DNA of 64,000 nt from Gimesia fumaroli (GCF_007754425.1 NZ_CP037452.1:2579164-2643163); one strand, 5' to 3'. Counted from the first letter of the stretch, positions 35,037 to 44,559 are shown. Notes: generated by a model from the letters alone, not told the origin. Program-made: numbers and translations.

Positions 35037-37010
35037 CTAGCTCCGAGTCAGGCAGCCAGATTCCCGTTGCCAGGTATCGACAAAAGTCCCTCCTGATCTG
35101 GGTAACCAAGTCGGATCAATCGTGATGCCTTTGAATTGCACTTTCGTGTCATGTTCCTGTAGAAAGATGGGCCCTCGGGCTTTGCACCAGCCTTTTTGGT
35201 CCTCTTCAGTGTCGTACACGGTATCGCAAACAAGGTCCGCCGTTTCATTGTAGCTGGCTGCTGGATTGTTTGGTACATTCCTGGGGTTTAGTCCAATACG
35301 ATGTTGGACGGTTTGTGTTGCTCCTGCGCCAGTGATTTTAACAGTGATTGTGGCACATTTTTTCTTGACCCATTTCCATTCACTTATTTCATTTTCCGTT
35401 ACCTCTTCCCAATTATAGCGTGCCGCCATGAAACCGATCTCCATATGATTCCAGGCACCGCCGGGAACAAAATATTCTCCGTCCTCATTCGATGCAGCCT
35501 GGACCGGGTTCGAGTCAGGCGCGCGGTATTTGTAGAGTGCGCCACAAATTTCGTAGGTATTGACAGGCTTAGTCCCACCCATATGACAATTGTTGAGGTC
35601 TGTAATACCACCTCCCATGTCAGTTGCGCCGTGGCTGTCCAGAATCTGCACTTCATAGCCATTGAGGCTGAAAATTTTGACTCCACTGTTCCCCCAGTTT
35701 TCTGGTCCTAATAAAGCATTACTGCAGTCCTTCCATTTGCTTCGCATGTTAGGACAGCAGAAGTAGAATTGCAGATTGAAATCGGTATAAAGACATTTTG
35801 TTTTAATAGTATTCGAATTGCGTGTAGATCCTGTAGGGGGACTGAGCAATGTTGTAGCAGTTGGAACGACTTCCCAGATAGTTCCGCCTGATTTCGAAGT
35901 CCAGTTCCAGGCCGTTCCGTCTTTCCTTTCCCAATAGGACGTCGTCATCAAACTCCGTGACGCATAACATCCGGAATCCTGTTCATTATCTTCGGGGCAA
36001 TTGCAGGTCGGACTGGAAGACGAACTGCTGCTGGAGGACGAAGAGGGAGTGGGAGAGGACGAACTGGAAGAGACCAGGGGAGAACTGGAAGAGGAATAAG
36101 AGCTGGATGAGGAGTTTGAGCTCGACGGTGAAGAAGAGCTTGACGGCGAAGAAGAACTCGACGGTGAAGAAGAGCTCGACGGCGAAGAAGAACTCGACGG
36201 CGAAGAAGAACTCGACGGTGAAGAAGAGCTCGACGGTGAAGAAGAGCTCGACGGTGAAGAAGAGCTCGACGGCGAAGAAGAACTCGACGGTGAAGAAGAG
36301 CTCGACGGTGAAGAAGAGCTCGACGGTGAAGAAGAGCTCGACGGTGAAGAAGAACTCGACGGTGAAGAAGAGCTCGATGGTGAAGAAGAACTCGACGACG
36401 AAGAAGAGCTCGAGGGTGAAGAAGAACTCGATGGCGAAGCAGAACTTGATGGTGAAGCAGAGCTCGACGGTGATGGAGAGGGGGAAGAACAGTCTCCTGA
36501 GGAACCAGAGCATCCCGAGGAGCCGGAACTGCCCAGACCGGCCAGCATCGACATACCAGCAGCGCTTAATTCAGGAGCAATATAAAATGACCTCTGTTTG
36601 GCCTCAGTTTGTGGAAAAGTGACTTGAATATTCAGAGGCCAGCCTTGGGCAATCGTTTTGTCAGGCGGAAGATCTGGATTCAAAGCCAGGATTTTCGTGC
36701 TGGTTAAATTTGTGATTTCGAAAGCCGTCCATTCCGGTCCCTGAATCGTGCCTTTTAGTTGAAACCAGATCTCAAATCGATTGTCCTTTGTTCTGGTGGC
36801 GGTCAATACTGCCTGTTTCAAATGATTTCGAGTGGGTAAGTTCGTGCTCCAGACACAGCTCTGTCTGTTTTGCTGTGTGAGCGTGAGGTCGTAGTCGCCA
36901 TTCCATTTTGAAAGTCCCTCGGTGGCGCCATAGACAGAGACACGCACATGCTGAGGGTTTTTAATCTGCCACACATCTTTTTTCGGTTCCGTACTCATCG
37001 CTTTTTCCAT
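35037..37010 (-). CDS. DUF1080-type protein with long Ser/Pro repeat linker
   Basis: 657 residues in three parts. Residues 1-~165 are a beta-rich domain (FEITNLTSTKILALNPDLPP) of unknown family. About 175-335 is low-complexity, mostly SSSSSP units (see 36118-36477). From about 340 the chain matches DUF1080/3-keto-disaccharide hydrolase-like concanavalin domains: NSGVKIFSLNGYEVQILDS, CGALYKYRAP, a W-N-H-M-E-I core and the diagnostic GPIFLQEHDTKVQFKGI near the end. Such domains bind or cleave glycans outside the cell. No signal peptide is visible, which is odd for this family. A second ATG at 36998 has a better ribosome site (GGAA) than the first. Confidence 0.83.
   Translation of the reverse strand: MEKAMSTEPKKDVWQIKNPQHVRVSVYGATEGLSKWNGDYDLTLTQQNRQSCVWSTNLPTRNHLKQAVLTATRTKDNRFEIWFQLKGTIQGPEWTAFEITNLTSTKILALNPDLPPDKTIAQGWPLNIQVTFPQTEAKQRSFYIAPELSAAGMSMLAGLGSSGSSGCSGSSGDCSSPSPSPSSSASPSSSASPSSSSSPSSSSSSSSSSSPSSSSSPSSSSSPSSSSSPSSSSSPSSSSSPSSSSSPSSSSSPSSSSSPSSSSSPSSSSSPSSSSSPSSSSSPSSSSSPSSSSSPSSSNSSSSSYSSSSSPLVSSSSSSPTPSSSSSSSSSSSPTCNCPEDNEQDSGCYASRSLMTTSYWERKDGTAWNWTSKSGGTIWEVVPTATTLLSPPTGSTRNSNTIKTKCLYTDFNLQFYFCCPNMRSKWKDCSNALLGPENWGNSGVKIFSLNGYEVQILDSHGATDMGGGITDLNNCHMGGTKPVNTYEICGALYKYRAPDSNPVQAASNEDGEYFVPGGAWNHMEIGFMAARYNWEEVTENEISEWKWVKKKCATITVKITGAGATQTVQHRIGLNPRNVPNNPAASYNETADLVCDTVYDTEEDQKGWCKARGPIFLQEHDTKVQFKGITIDPTWLPRSGGTFVDTWQRESGCLTRS
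36118..36477 (+). repeat. 18-bp tandem repeat, 20 copies
   Basis: Exactly 20 back-to-back 18-base units on the plus strand, consensus GAGCTCGACGGTGAAGAA. On the minus strand each unit encodes five serines and one proline (TCG AGC TCT TCT TCA CCG). Units differ mainly at silent positions (GAG/GAA, GGT/GGC), and the last few are more diverged. It forms the linker of the DUF1080 gene. Confidence 0.95.
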
Positions 37011-37563
37011 ATCTAATTACAGGTAGGATTAGTCAATATCAACTATTGATACACAAGATTCATCAAGTGCCGGATTCAGACGCTTGCGGGTGCAGGCTGG
37101 CAGCCGGAAAGAATTCCCAACACAGAAAAACATCATCGGGTGATTTGCTCCGATTCGAGCAATGGGGGAAATGTACGATTGGGAGGCTCTCAATCAAGAG
37201 GAAAGACAATCTTTCTTCAGCCCGCTGGTGGGCGTTCGATGAGTAGTTCACGCTGTGCAGGGATTTTGAATCCATAAGAATCGTGCAGGTCTTGTTGCTA
37301 AAACGCGACTCTGGGTTTCGCGTCTGGACAATAAACATATGCGCCGTTTTCGACGTCGCGGCCTCCACAATTTTAGTGGACCTGGTCTTAAGGCACGCGG
37401 TTATAAATTTTATCATTCCGCGCTCCTGTTCCCTGAATGATTGCAGAATGAGTCGATGTCGTTTCGAACCATCGATTGATTTGAATGCGGTGCTGCATCA
37501 TTCGAATGTTCTGAAGGCAGGCTGCCTTCTTATGATTCCCATTTTTGAAAGAGACGAAAATCC
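37011..37563. other. Divergent intergenic region, no gene recognised
   Basis: About 550 bases between the minus-strand DUF1080 gene and the plus-strand fusion gene. Open frames here have unlikely composition and no ribosome sites. It must contain both promoters, but none is clear by eye. Confidence 0.45.
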
Positions 37564-40170
37564 ATGCACAAGTACTTTCTACTGACTCCCGTGAGCCAGG
37601 ACGCTCATACGAATCCTGGGTCAAACCTGATTACCGATGGCATCAAACATTTGATTTCTAAAGCTGATCCAGAGGCAGTGTTCTTTAATGTGAATATGCT
37701 GCGTCACGATGAGGCCATCTGGCGCTATGTTCGTGAAGCCGCCGATGTCGTTGTGTTTTGCGGGAACCCGCGTTTTAACGTGACAGAGGAAACGGAGTAC
37801 TGGGATTGGGATGTCTGGGATGTTCTCAAGTCAATCCGTAAAGAAAATATTCTCATTGCAGATTTGTGGGCAGGCGCATCGTTTACCGAAGCGTCACATC
37901 GTTCTGCTGCAGAAAGGGCATCTACTTTTGTTTCAGGGGTGTTTTCAAAGCCTGCTTCCGAGATGGCTTCAGAGATTCTGAAACTGAGAAAAACAAAGGC
38001 AATTCTCGAGTATGAACAGGACGTCGATTTGAAAATCGCCCGCGATCAGGTTGCGTATGAACTATTAAAGCAATCGGGAGAAAACGCGCATTTACTGCCA
38101 TGCTCAAGCTGGTGGGCGCAGGCCTATCATCAGGTCGAACCGCAGCCCAAAAATTATCACTGTATTACCGTGGCCGATTTGCACATCGGTGAATGGGCGC
38201 CTTTGTTGCCCGCAGTCAAAAAACTTCAGTCACAGCTTTCACAAGACAAGCCAACGTATGTCCTCGCGCATGCACTGCGCGAATATCAATGGATTCGCAG
38301 TCGCTGTCCTGAATTGGAAAACGTTGTCTGCATCTACAATCACAAAGATCTGCTCAATTTTTATGGCAAAGTTGACAAGCTCGTCTCCTGCCGCCTGCAT
38401 GCGAGTATTCCAGCACTCTCTCTGGGAGCGCAAGTGTGTCATCTTGCTACCGATTCGCGCGCATTGACGCTCAGAGAATTTGGCGTTGAAGCCACGCCGT
38501 TCACCCGCATTGCTGAGCCGGACTTTAAACCAGAATTCCAAACTACCAGTGGGCCTGATTCCGTTTCTACTTTTGTCGATCTGTTTACAGATCGGATTGT
38601 TAACCGTATCTCCAGCAGAAAGAGTCATTCTATGACAAAATCATCGAATCCGATTACGTTTCATCATGGTCTAGGCGACAGTACCTATTTTGCACACTCC
38701 TTGCCACTGTATACGAAACGGGGGCACAAGCCGCGTATCTATTGTACTCCCGATAAGCAGATTCTGTATCAACCCACGGGCGTTGAAGTCATCACGACAC
38801 CAGAGAAAAATTCGTTACATCATGGCTGGGATCATGCTCCCTCCACCCGTGAACTTCATCCCTGGTCCATCAACAAGGCCGGGTTCAATCTGGGGCGTGG
38901 CCCGATGCCTGCCATTGGTAAGACTGAAGAATTATGGGATGAGTATTGTGCAACGAAATTAGACATTACTCCTTATCTTTCTGATGAGTCGCGGGACCAT
39001 GTTGCTTCGTTGATCGAAGATTTGCCGAAGCCCCTTATTCTTTTGCATACCATGGGGAATACGTCGCCGGGGTATAAGAATCTTTCTCCCGACGTCACCA
39101 CAGAACTTTATCAGCAGTTGCTGGATCGCACGGATGGAACAATCATTCTACTCGACTGGGACAATCGTGTTCCGCGTTTGAACAATTATCGAATTCGGCA
39201 TTTGCGCGATGATCTGCACCTTTTGAATCTGGAAGAATTGCTGATCCTGATGACGATGTCGGATTTATTTGTCGGCGTCGATAGTGGTCCGTTACATTTA
39301 ACGCGTTATACCGATATCCCCACTGTCGGAGTCTGGACGCATAATTTCCCCTCACACTTTACATTACCTCGCAATAAAACATTGAATATGGTGCTGCGAT
39401 CGCGGGCCAAAAATCGCACAAGGCACTTACGGATTCCCTATAATATCGTAGAACAAACAACGGGAGACGAATACGATGCCGCACAACTGGCCGAGATGTG
39501 CGTGCGAATGCTGAGTGCACCGCGCTACCTGTCCGAAGAGAAGATCGCTGCCGACGTTCAACTCCAGCAGTTTGTTGATGAATTTGAACGCGGTGTTGCG
39601 GGTGGTGTATCTACGTTTGCTGACCGGCATCGAGGCTTTGATGTTTTGTTCCGGGAAATTAAGAAACGTTTTTCCGCACCCAATATCGTAGAGACAGGCA
39701 CCATCCGGGCTGAAGAGGATTGGGCGGGAGCCGGTTTTTCGACTTACCTGTTTGGTGCTTTCTGTTCTCGGTATGGAGGTAAAATAGCATCCGTCGATTT
39801 AAATGGAGGAAATTGTCAGTTTGCCCGCGCATGGACCCGGATTTTCAAAGAGGTCGTCGAAATTCATCATGCCCATTCGTCTGATTTCCTGAAGTCGTTG
39901 CCGGATCAAAGCATTGATGTACTCTATCAGGATAGTGTCGATACTGAGATTCCCACTCATGCTCAGGATTGCCTGACGGAACTCAAGGTCGCCTATCCGA
40001 AACTGCATGATCAGTCGATTATCGCTTATGATGATTCTCCCTGGTCAAAAGGTGCATTTCGGGGTAAGGGAGAATTTGCGATTCCCTGGTTACTGGAACG
40101 AGGCTGGCAGATTATTTATGCCGGCTATCAGGTCGTTCTCTGTAAAGCCGCGACAATGCAGAATGAATGA
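37564..40170 (+). CDS. Three-domain glycan protein: pyruvyltransferase-, GT9- and methyltransferase-like
   Basis: 868 residues. About 1-320 resembles polysaccharide pyruvyl transferases (N-terminal HTNPGSNLITDGIKHLI; late motif SCRLHASIPALSLGAQV, as in the CsaB/WcaK group). About 355-640 is GT-B/GT9-like (HHGLGDSTYFAHSLPLYTKR start; FVGVDSGPLHLTRYTDIPTV is the classical late heptosyltransferase motif). About 650-868 is Rossmann-like (IVETGTIRAEEDWAGAGFST, ASVDLNGGNC, DVLYQDSVD), like SAM methyltransferases of the MethylTransf_24 type. No stop or frameshift interrupts it, so it reads as a genuine fusion. It is cytoplasmic by sequence. It is divergent from the glycosyltransferase run and probably modifies the same surface glycan. 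Confidence 0.82.
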   Translation: MHKYFLLTPVSQDAHTNPGSNLITDGIKHLISKADPEAVFFNVNMLRHDEAIWRYVREAADVVVFCGNPRFNVTEETEYWDWDVWDVLKSIRKENILIADLWAGASFTEASHRSAAERASTFVSGVFSKPASEMASEILKLRKTKAILEYEQDVDLKIARDQVAYELLKQSGENAHLLPCSSWWAQAYHQVEPQPKNYHCITVADLHIGEWAPLLPAVKKLQSQLSQDKPTYVLAHALREYQWIRSRCPELENVVCIYNHKDLLNFYGKVDKLVSCRLHASIPALSLGAQVCHLATDSRALTLREFGVEATPFTRIAEPDFKPEFQTTSGPDSVSTFVDLFTDRIVNRISSRKSHSMTKSSNPITFHHGLGDSTYFAHSLPLYTKRGHKPRIYCTPDKQILYQPTGVEVITTPEKNSLHHGWDHAPSTRELHPWSINKAGFNLGRGPMPAIGKTEELWDEYCATKLDITPYLSDESRDHVASLIEDLPKPLILLHTMGNTSPGYKNLSPDVTTELYQQLLDRTDGTIILLDWDNRVPRLNNYRIRHLRDDLHLLNLEELLILMTMSDLFVGVDSGPLHLTRYTDIPTVGVWTHNFPSHFTLPRNKTLNMVLRSRAKNRTRHLRIPYNIVEQTTGDEYDAAQLAEMCVRMLSAPRYLSEEKIAADVQLQQFVDEFERGVAGGVSTFADRHRGFDVLFREIKKRFSAPNIVETGTIRAEEDWAGAGFSTYLFGAFCSRYGGKIASVDLNGGNCQFARAWTRIFKEVVEIHHAHSSDFLKSLPDQSIDVLYQDSVDTEIPTHAQDCLTELKVAYPKLHDQSIIAYDDSPWSKGAFRGKGEFAIPWLLERGWQIIYAGYQVVLCKAATMQNE

Positions 40171-40328
40171 TGCTTTTGGTCTGATCAGAAATTCTGTTTT
40201 GGGATCTGCGAACTTTTCCTTGTATTGCGAGCGAAACTTGTGAATCATTTTACATAGGATTAAGATAATTCTATCTGACTTGTATGCTGACATCCCAACA
40301 TGAATTTCTGACAAGAATCGAAAAGATA

Positions 40329-42509
40329 ATGAAACTGAAAAACGTCTCACTGCTCGCTGTGACCTGTTTTGTTCTATTCTGTGTGACCACCCGAATTCAG
40401 GCAGATGTTCGACTGCCTCACATTTTTGGGGATCATATGGTGCTGCAACGGGAGATGCCCATTCCGGTCTGGGGCTGGGCTGATCCCGGGGAAAAGGTGT
40501 CTGTTGAACTCGGCGGCGACCGCGTTTCGACGGTCGCCGACGAAGCAGGAAAGTGGATGGTGAAACTGCCCGCACAGAAGGTCGGCGATCCGGTTTCTTT
40601 AACCGTAAAAGGGAAGAATACGGTCACGCTGACCGATGTGTTGCTGGGAGAAGTCTGGCTCTGTTCGGGACAGTCCAACATGGAGTGGACGGTTGCCCGC
40701 AGCAATAACTTCGAAAAGGAACAGGCGGCTGCGAAATATCCCAAGATTCGTCATATCAAAATCCCGAAACGTCCCAGCGGCTTTCCGCAGGATGATGTGA
40801 CCGCCGAGTGGGCCGCCTGTTCGCCTGAGACTGTGGGCAATTTTACTGCGGCGGGCTACTTTTTCGGTCGCAAATTACACAAAGATCTTGATGTTCCCGT
40901 CGGCCTGATCAATTCATCCTGGGGCGGCACACGTATTGAACCCTGGACGCCCCCTTGTGGTTTTGAGCAGGAACCGGCATTAGAGGCCATCTTCAAACAG
41001 GTTGAACTGACCAATCCAGCGAACGCCGCTTACAAAAAAACGCTGAGTTCGTATCTCGACAGTTTGGAAGCATGGGCCGCGAAAGCGAAAGCGGGATTGA
41101 ATGCGGAAACACCATTAACGCCGCCTCCCGCATACCCGACAGCGATCCAGCCGCTGACAAGCCACGGCTCGCCGACCACATTGTATAACGGCATGATTCA
41201 TCCTCTGGTTCCGTATGCGATGCGCGGGGCGATCTGGTACCAGGGTGAATCGAACCACCGTGAGGGCATGCTGTATTATGACAAAATGAAAGCACTCATC
41301 GGTGGATGGCGTGACGTCTGGAATCAGGGCGAATTTCCGTTTCTGTATGTGCAAATTGCTCCCTATCAGTATGGCAGCGAATCCCCGAGCATTCTGCCGG
41401 TCTTCTGGGAAGCCCAAAACAAGTCGCTGGAGATTCCGAACACGGGGCAGGTCGTCATTCACGATATCGGCAACCTGAAGGATATTCATCCCAAAAACAA
41501 GCAGGATGTCGGTGCCCGCCTGGCGTTGATCGCACTGGCCAAGACATACGGAAAAGAGGATCTGGTTTATTCAGGACCGGTTTTTAAATCGCTGAAGAAA
41601 GAGGGCGCCAAGCTGCGTGTGACCTTCGATCATGTGGGCAGTGGACTGGTCTCTCGCGATGGAAAGCCACTCAACTGGTTCGAAATCATCGGGGAAGAGA
41701 CCGACTTCGTCCCTGCGACCGCAGTGATTGAAGGGAACTCGGTAGTTCTCTCTTCACCCAAAGTTAAACAGGCGGCAGCGATGCGGTTTGGCTGGCACAA
41801 ACTGGCCGAACCGAATCTGGCCAATAAAGAAGGCCTGCCGGCGACTCCCTTCCGCGCGGGCAAGGTTCCTGATCGCGACTGGATGTCGCTCAAGGTTGAA
41901 GAATCCAAAGATTATAAGCTGATCTATGATCTCGATCTGAAAAATCTGGGTAAAGAGGTCAATTACAGTGTCGATCTGAGCAAGGGCGTTTTGTCACCCT
42001 TCGACCGGATCGCTTACTTTCTAGAACTACAGAAAATCGGTGAGGAAACCCAGTTCGTGTATGTTTCGATGGACGCCTTTACTGACGATCTCACGAAGAT
42101 CGGCGTACCCACGTTCGGCAGCAAAGCCGTGTTTCAAACAAAGGTGGGCAATCTGAATGTCGTCTCCAATGTCGCCGGCATCGCAACGGGCACGGGACTG
42201 ATCGGGGGCAACATCGAATTCTGGTCGAGCAATTACGGTCCCGCAAATTCGAAGAACATCCCTAACGCCAGCGCGACGCTGTGGGACTTCGGCGACGAGC
42301 CCGGCCCACCCGCCGACGGTTACGGCTGTATGCAGGTGCATAACTATGAAGCGAAGCAGACGCTGTTCGCGATCAACCAGTGGAAAAGCGGCCCCGGAGC
42401 CGACCTCGGCATCGGCAACAGCACCGGCCGCACCCGCGACTGGACGTTTTCGTCGAACGCGTTGCAATACGAAGTGAAGCGGTTACGCGTGCTGGTCCGG
42501 GCGAAATAA
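40329..42509 (+). CDS. Sialate O-acetylesterase-like SGNH hydrolase
   Basis: 726 residues from the ATG at 40329, chosen because it starts the signal peptide (MKLKNVSLLAV... ending RIQA). An ATG at 40284 would add 15 residues in front. LPHIFGDHMVLQREMPIPVWG and the LLGEVWLCSGQSNMEW nucleophile block (GQSNM, serine near residue 113) are the hallmark of this family. IWYQGESN (about 300) and the DIHPKNKQ aspartate/histidine pair (about 385) complete the triad. Enzymes of this type remove O-acetyl groups from sialic acids or xylan. The last ~170 residues form an extra beta-rich domain. It is secreted to the periplasm or outside and is transcribed alone. Confidence 0.9.
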   Translation: MKLKNVSLLAVTCFVLFCVTTRIQADVRLPHIFGDHMVLQREMPIPVWGWADPGEKVSVELGGDRVSTVADEAGKWMVKLPAQKVGDPVSLTVKGKNTVTLTDVLLGEVWLCSGQSNMEWTVARSNNFEKEQAAAKYPKIRHIKIPKRPSGFPQDDVTAEWAACSPETVGNFTAAGYFFGRKLHKDLDVPVGLINSSWGGTRIEPWTPPCGFEQEPALEAIFKQVELTNPANAAYKKTLSSYLDSLEAWAAKAKAGLNAETPLTPPPAYPTAIQPLTSHGSPTTLYNGMIHPLVPYAMRGAIWYQGESNHREGMLYYDKMKALIGGWRDVWNQGEFPFLYVQIAPYQYGSESPSILPVFWEAQNKSLEIPNTGQVVIHDIGNLKDIHPKNKQDVGARLALIALAKTYGKEDLVYSGPVFKSLKKEGAKLRVTFDHVGSGLVSRDGKPLNWFEIIGEETDFVPATAVIEGNSVVLSSPKVKQAAAMRFGWHKLAEPNLANKEGLPATPFRAGKVPDRDWMSLKVEESKDYKLIYDLDLKNLGKEVNYSVDLSKGVLSPFDRIAYFLELQKIGEETQFVYVSMDAFTDDLTKIGVPTFGSKAVFQTKVGNLNVVSNVAGIATGTGLIGGNIEFWSSNYGPANSKNIPNASATLWDFGDEPGPPADGYGCMQVHNYEAKQTLFAINQWKSGPGADLGIGNSTGRTRDWTFSSNALQYEVKRLRVLVRAK

Positions 42510-42622
42510 GTATGGTGGTGTCTGCATTCAAGGTAACGTCTGCTTCTTTATCGATGAAAAAGCGAGCTGGGCTATTCAGGTCTGGCCGTCTGTTATAGTG
42601 GTAAGATAACGAAAGGAGCAGA

Positions 42623-43384
42623 GTGTTGGAGGAAGAGACCGAATTTCCGCTGGAGATGATGTTTTCGTTCTTTGAGGGGGTCAAGCGTAAGGGACCAGGC
42701 AGCGAAACCTCGACATTGAAAGCTTTGTCGTTGCTGAAAGAGTTGCCGGCTAATCCTCAGATTGCTGAGTTTGGATGCGGTTCCGGCGTTGCAACGATAC
42801 CATTGGCTAGAAGTCTCGACTGTAGTGTGATTGCAGTGGAAATTCACCAGCCATTTCTCGATGAACTGGCGGCTATTGCAGTCCGAGAGGGATTGGCAGA
42901 TCGGATAAAGACCGTTCAAGCGGATATGGGAATTCCACCTTTTCCAAACGGCTCGTTTGATGTGATCTGGTCCGAAGCTGCAATTTACAACGTCGGTTTC
43001 AAACGAGGTCTACAACTCTGGAAACCACTATTACGGTCTGGCGGATACATTGTAGTCTCGGAAGTCGTATGGCTGACGTCGGCTCCTCCCAGCAAAGCAA
43101 AAGAGTTCTGGGAGGCAGAATATCCTATGATGACAATGGTGGAGCAGAATATCAATACGATGTCCGAGCTAGGTTATGATCCTGTTGGCCATTTCATTCT
43201 TCCCTTAGAGGATTGGCAGAATTACTACGATCCACTACAGGAGCATGTTGACGAGTTCCGGTTGATGCATTCAGCAAATGCAGCTGCCCAAAATCTTGCC
43301 GACTGCTTACAGAGTGAAATTGATCTGTGGAAAGAGTGCGGCAGCAGTTTTGGATATTGCTTCTTTATTGGTAGATCATTCTGA
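42623..43384 (+). CDS. Class I SAM-dependent methyltransferase
   Basis: 253 residues from a GTG at 42623 with AGGAG 5 bases upstream. The SAM site is clear: IAEFGCGSGVATIPLARSL (motif I), VIAVEIH (motif II) and an acidic PFPNGSFDVIWSEAAIYNVG (motif III/IV). It is of the UbiE/Methyltransf_11/25 type, and its substrate cannot be judged. It is cytoplasmic, about 110 bases after the esterase gene, and probably independently expressed. Confidence 0.9.
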   Translation: MLEEETEFPLEMMFSFFEGVKRKGPGSETSTLKALSLLKELPANPQIAEFGCGSGVATIPLARSLDCSVIAVEIHQPFLDELAAIAVREGLADRIKTVQADMGIPPFPNGSFDVIWSEAAIYNVGFKRGLQLWKPLLRSGGYIVVSEVVWLTSAPPSKAKEFWEAEYPMMTMVEQNINTMSELGYDPVGHFILPLEDWQNYYDPLQEHVDEFRLMHSANAAAQNLADCLQSEIDLWKECGSSFGYCFFIGRSF

Positions 43385-43517
43385 CTCTGGCAAATCTAAC
43401 GGTGGCCGACTTCGACCCGCTCATCATTCTCAACACCATGGTCAAAGAAGGAAAACAATGGGAGGCAAACGTGAGAAATTCCTGAATTTTTAAGACAGTC
43501 GCTACTTTTGATGTTAG

Positions 43518-43952
43518 TTAGTGCCAGGCTGGTGGCTTGAGGGCTTTCGTCTCGCCTGATTCAGATTGTATTCGAACCGATCGTATCTGCGCCAGATAGT
43601 TTCCGATGGCAAGGAGGGGGATAAAAATCAGGCCGTAGCTCAACAAACCCCAGGTCAGGTTAAATTTCATCAACCGCTTCAGCAGAGTTCTGGCTTCCTG
43701 GGGAGTGGTGTAGCCTGCGAATTCTTCTTGAGTCACCCAGGCCAAAACGCCGCGATAGGTGTGGTAAGTGAGGGAGACATCTCCTTTTTGCGGCGACGTG
43801 CGGAGTGTGACGCCTTCGAAACATCGCTGCAGCGGGATCAGGCCATAATTCATGATCCCCCCACATGCCACAAGATAGAAGGGGAGGACGATGAGGACAC
43901 CAATTGAGGCGATTGACATAATGACTATAAAGAAGCCATCCCAAAATGACAT
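43518..43952 (-). CDS. Small two-helix membrane protein, unknown
   Basis: 144 residues with two strong membrane segments (about 6-33 and 98-120) and a soluble middle part (SLTYHTYRGVLAWVTQEEF) that probably faces one side of the membrane. No recognised family. The start at 43952 has a GAGG-like ribosome site (from CCTC on the plus strand). Codon use and hydrophobicity make it a believable gene, and it stands in a row of small minus-strand genes. Function unknown. Confidence 0.68.
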   Translation of the reverse strand: MSFWDGFFIVIMSIASIGVLIVLPFYLVACGGIMNYGLIPLQRCFEGVTLRTSPQKGDVSLTYHTYRGVLAWVTQEEFAGYTTPQEARTLLKRLMKFNLTWGLLSYGLIFIPLLAIGNYLAQIRSVRIQSESGETKALKPPAWH

Positions 43953-44015
43953 TGCATGAGGTTCCTCTCGGTGACGGAAAGTGCATTTGAGTCTGCGAGC
44001 GACTACGCAAATCGA

Positions 44016-44453
44016 TCACTCACCAATATCTTCGTTCCACATTTCAGGGTTGGCGTTGATGAAGTCTTGCATAAGCTGGATGCAGCGTTGGTTTTGCAGG
44101 ACTTCGAGTTCGATGCCGGCGGATTTGAGGAGATCTTCGTCGCCCAGAAAGGTCTGGTTTTCGCCGATGATGACGCGGGGGATCTGATACAGGCGTATTG
44201 CACCGCTGCACATCGGGCAGGGGGAGAGCGTGGTGTAGATCACACTCTGGCGATAGACGCGGGCCGGCTGACGGCCCGCGTTTTCCAGGGCCGACATCTC
44301 ACCGTGCAGAATGGCGCTGTGTTTCTGCTGTCGCTGGTTATGGCCGCGGCCGATGATTTTGCCTTCGTAGACCAGCACCGAACCGATGGGCACGCCGCCT
44401 TCTGCCAGACCCTGTTCGGCTTCTTCGATCGCTGCCTGCATGAATTCGTCCAT
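44016..44453 (-). CDS. Cytosine/nucleoside deaminase, fungal FCY1-like
   Basis: 145 residues, a zinc-dependent CDA-fold deaminase. The zinc/catalytic set is H50-G-E52 (HGEMSALENAGR) and C79-P-M-C82 (LSPCPMCSGAI). The HGE form rather than the usual bacterial HAE, the IPRVIIGENQTF stretch and the C-terminal WNEDIGE follow yeast cytosine deaminase (FCY1) rather than TadA or GuaD. It would convert cytosine to uracil in pyrimidine salvage. The match is from memory of the yeast protein, so other small nucleobase deaminases remain possible. It is cytoplasmic and stands in the minus-strand row of small genes. Confidence 0.85.
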   Translation of the reverse strand: MDEFMQAAIEEAEQGLAEGGVPIGSVLVYEGKIIGRGHNQRQQKHSAILHGEMSALENAGRQPARVYRQSVIYTTLSPCPMCSGAIRLYQIPRVIIGENQTFLGDEDLLKSAGIELEVLQNQRCIQLMQDFINANPEMWNEDIGE

Positions 44454-44559
44454 TGGGGGCGCACTCCTGTTTTGGTATCCGAATAGAATTGATGTGGGGA
44501 TTATAGTGTTGGAATTGGAACGGCTGAATAGCGGTTTGGGAGATCAGTGATGTTATTTG

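Noticed and set aside
36118-36477. CRISPR array
   Set aside because: Repeats are 18 bp, directly adjacent without spacers, and in frame with a coding sequence.
35986-36513. Open frame of Phe-Phe-Thr-Val-Glu-Leu repeats on the minus strand
   Set aside because: Another frame of the same 18-bp repeat, overlapping the real gene and lacking any other support.
35957-36622. Open frame of 221 residues rich in Lys-Lys-Ser on the plus strand
   Set aside because: It is the antisense reading of the 18-bp repeat; the minus-strand frame has a recognisable DUF1080 domain and a terminator.
37283-37585. 100-residue plus-strand frame before the fusion gene
   Set aside because: No ribosome site, Cys-rich unlikely composition, and it overlaps the start of the real gene.
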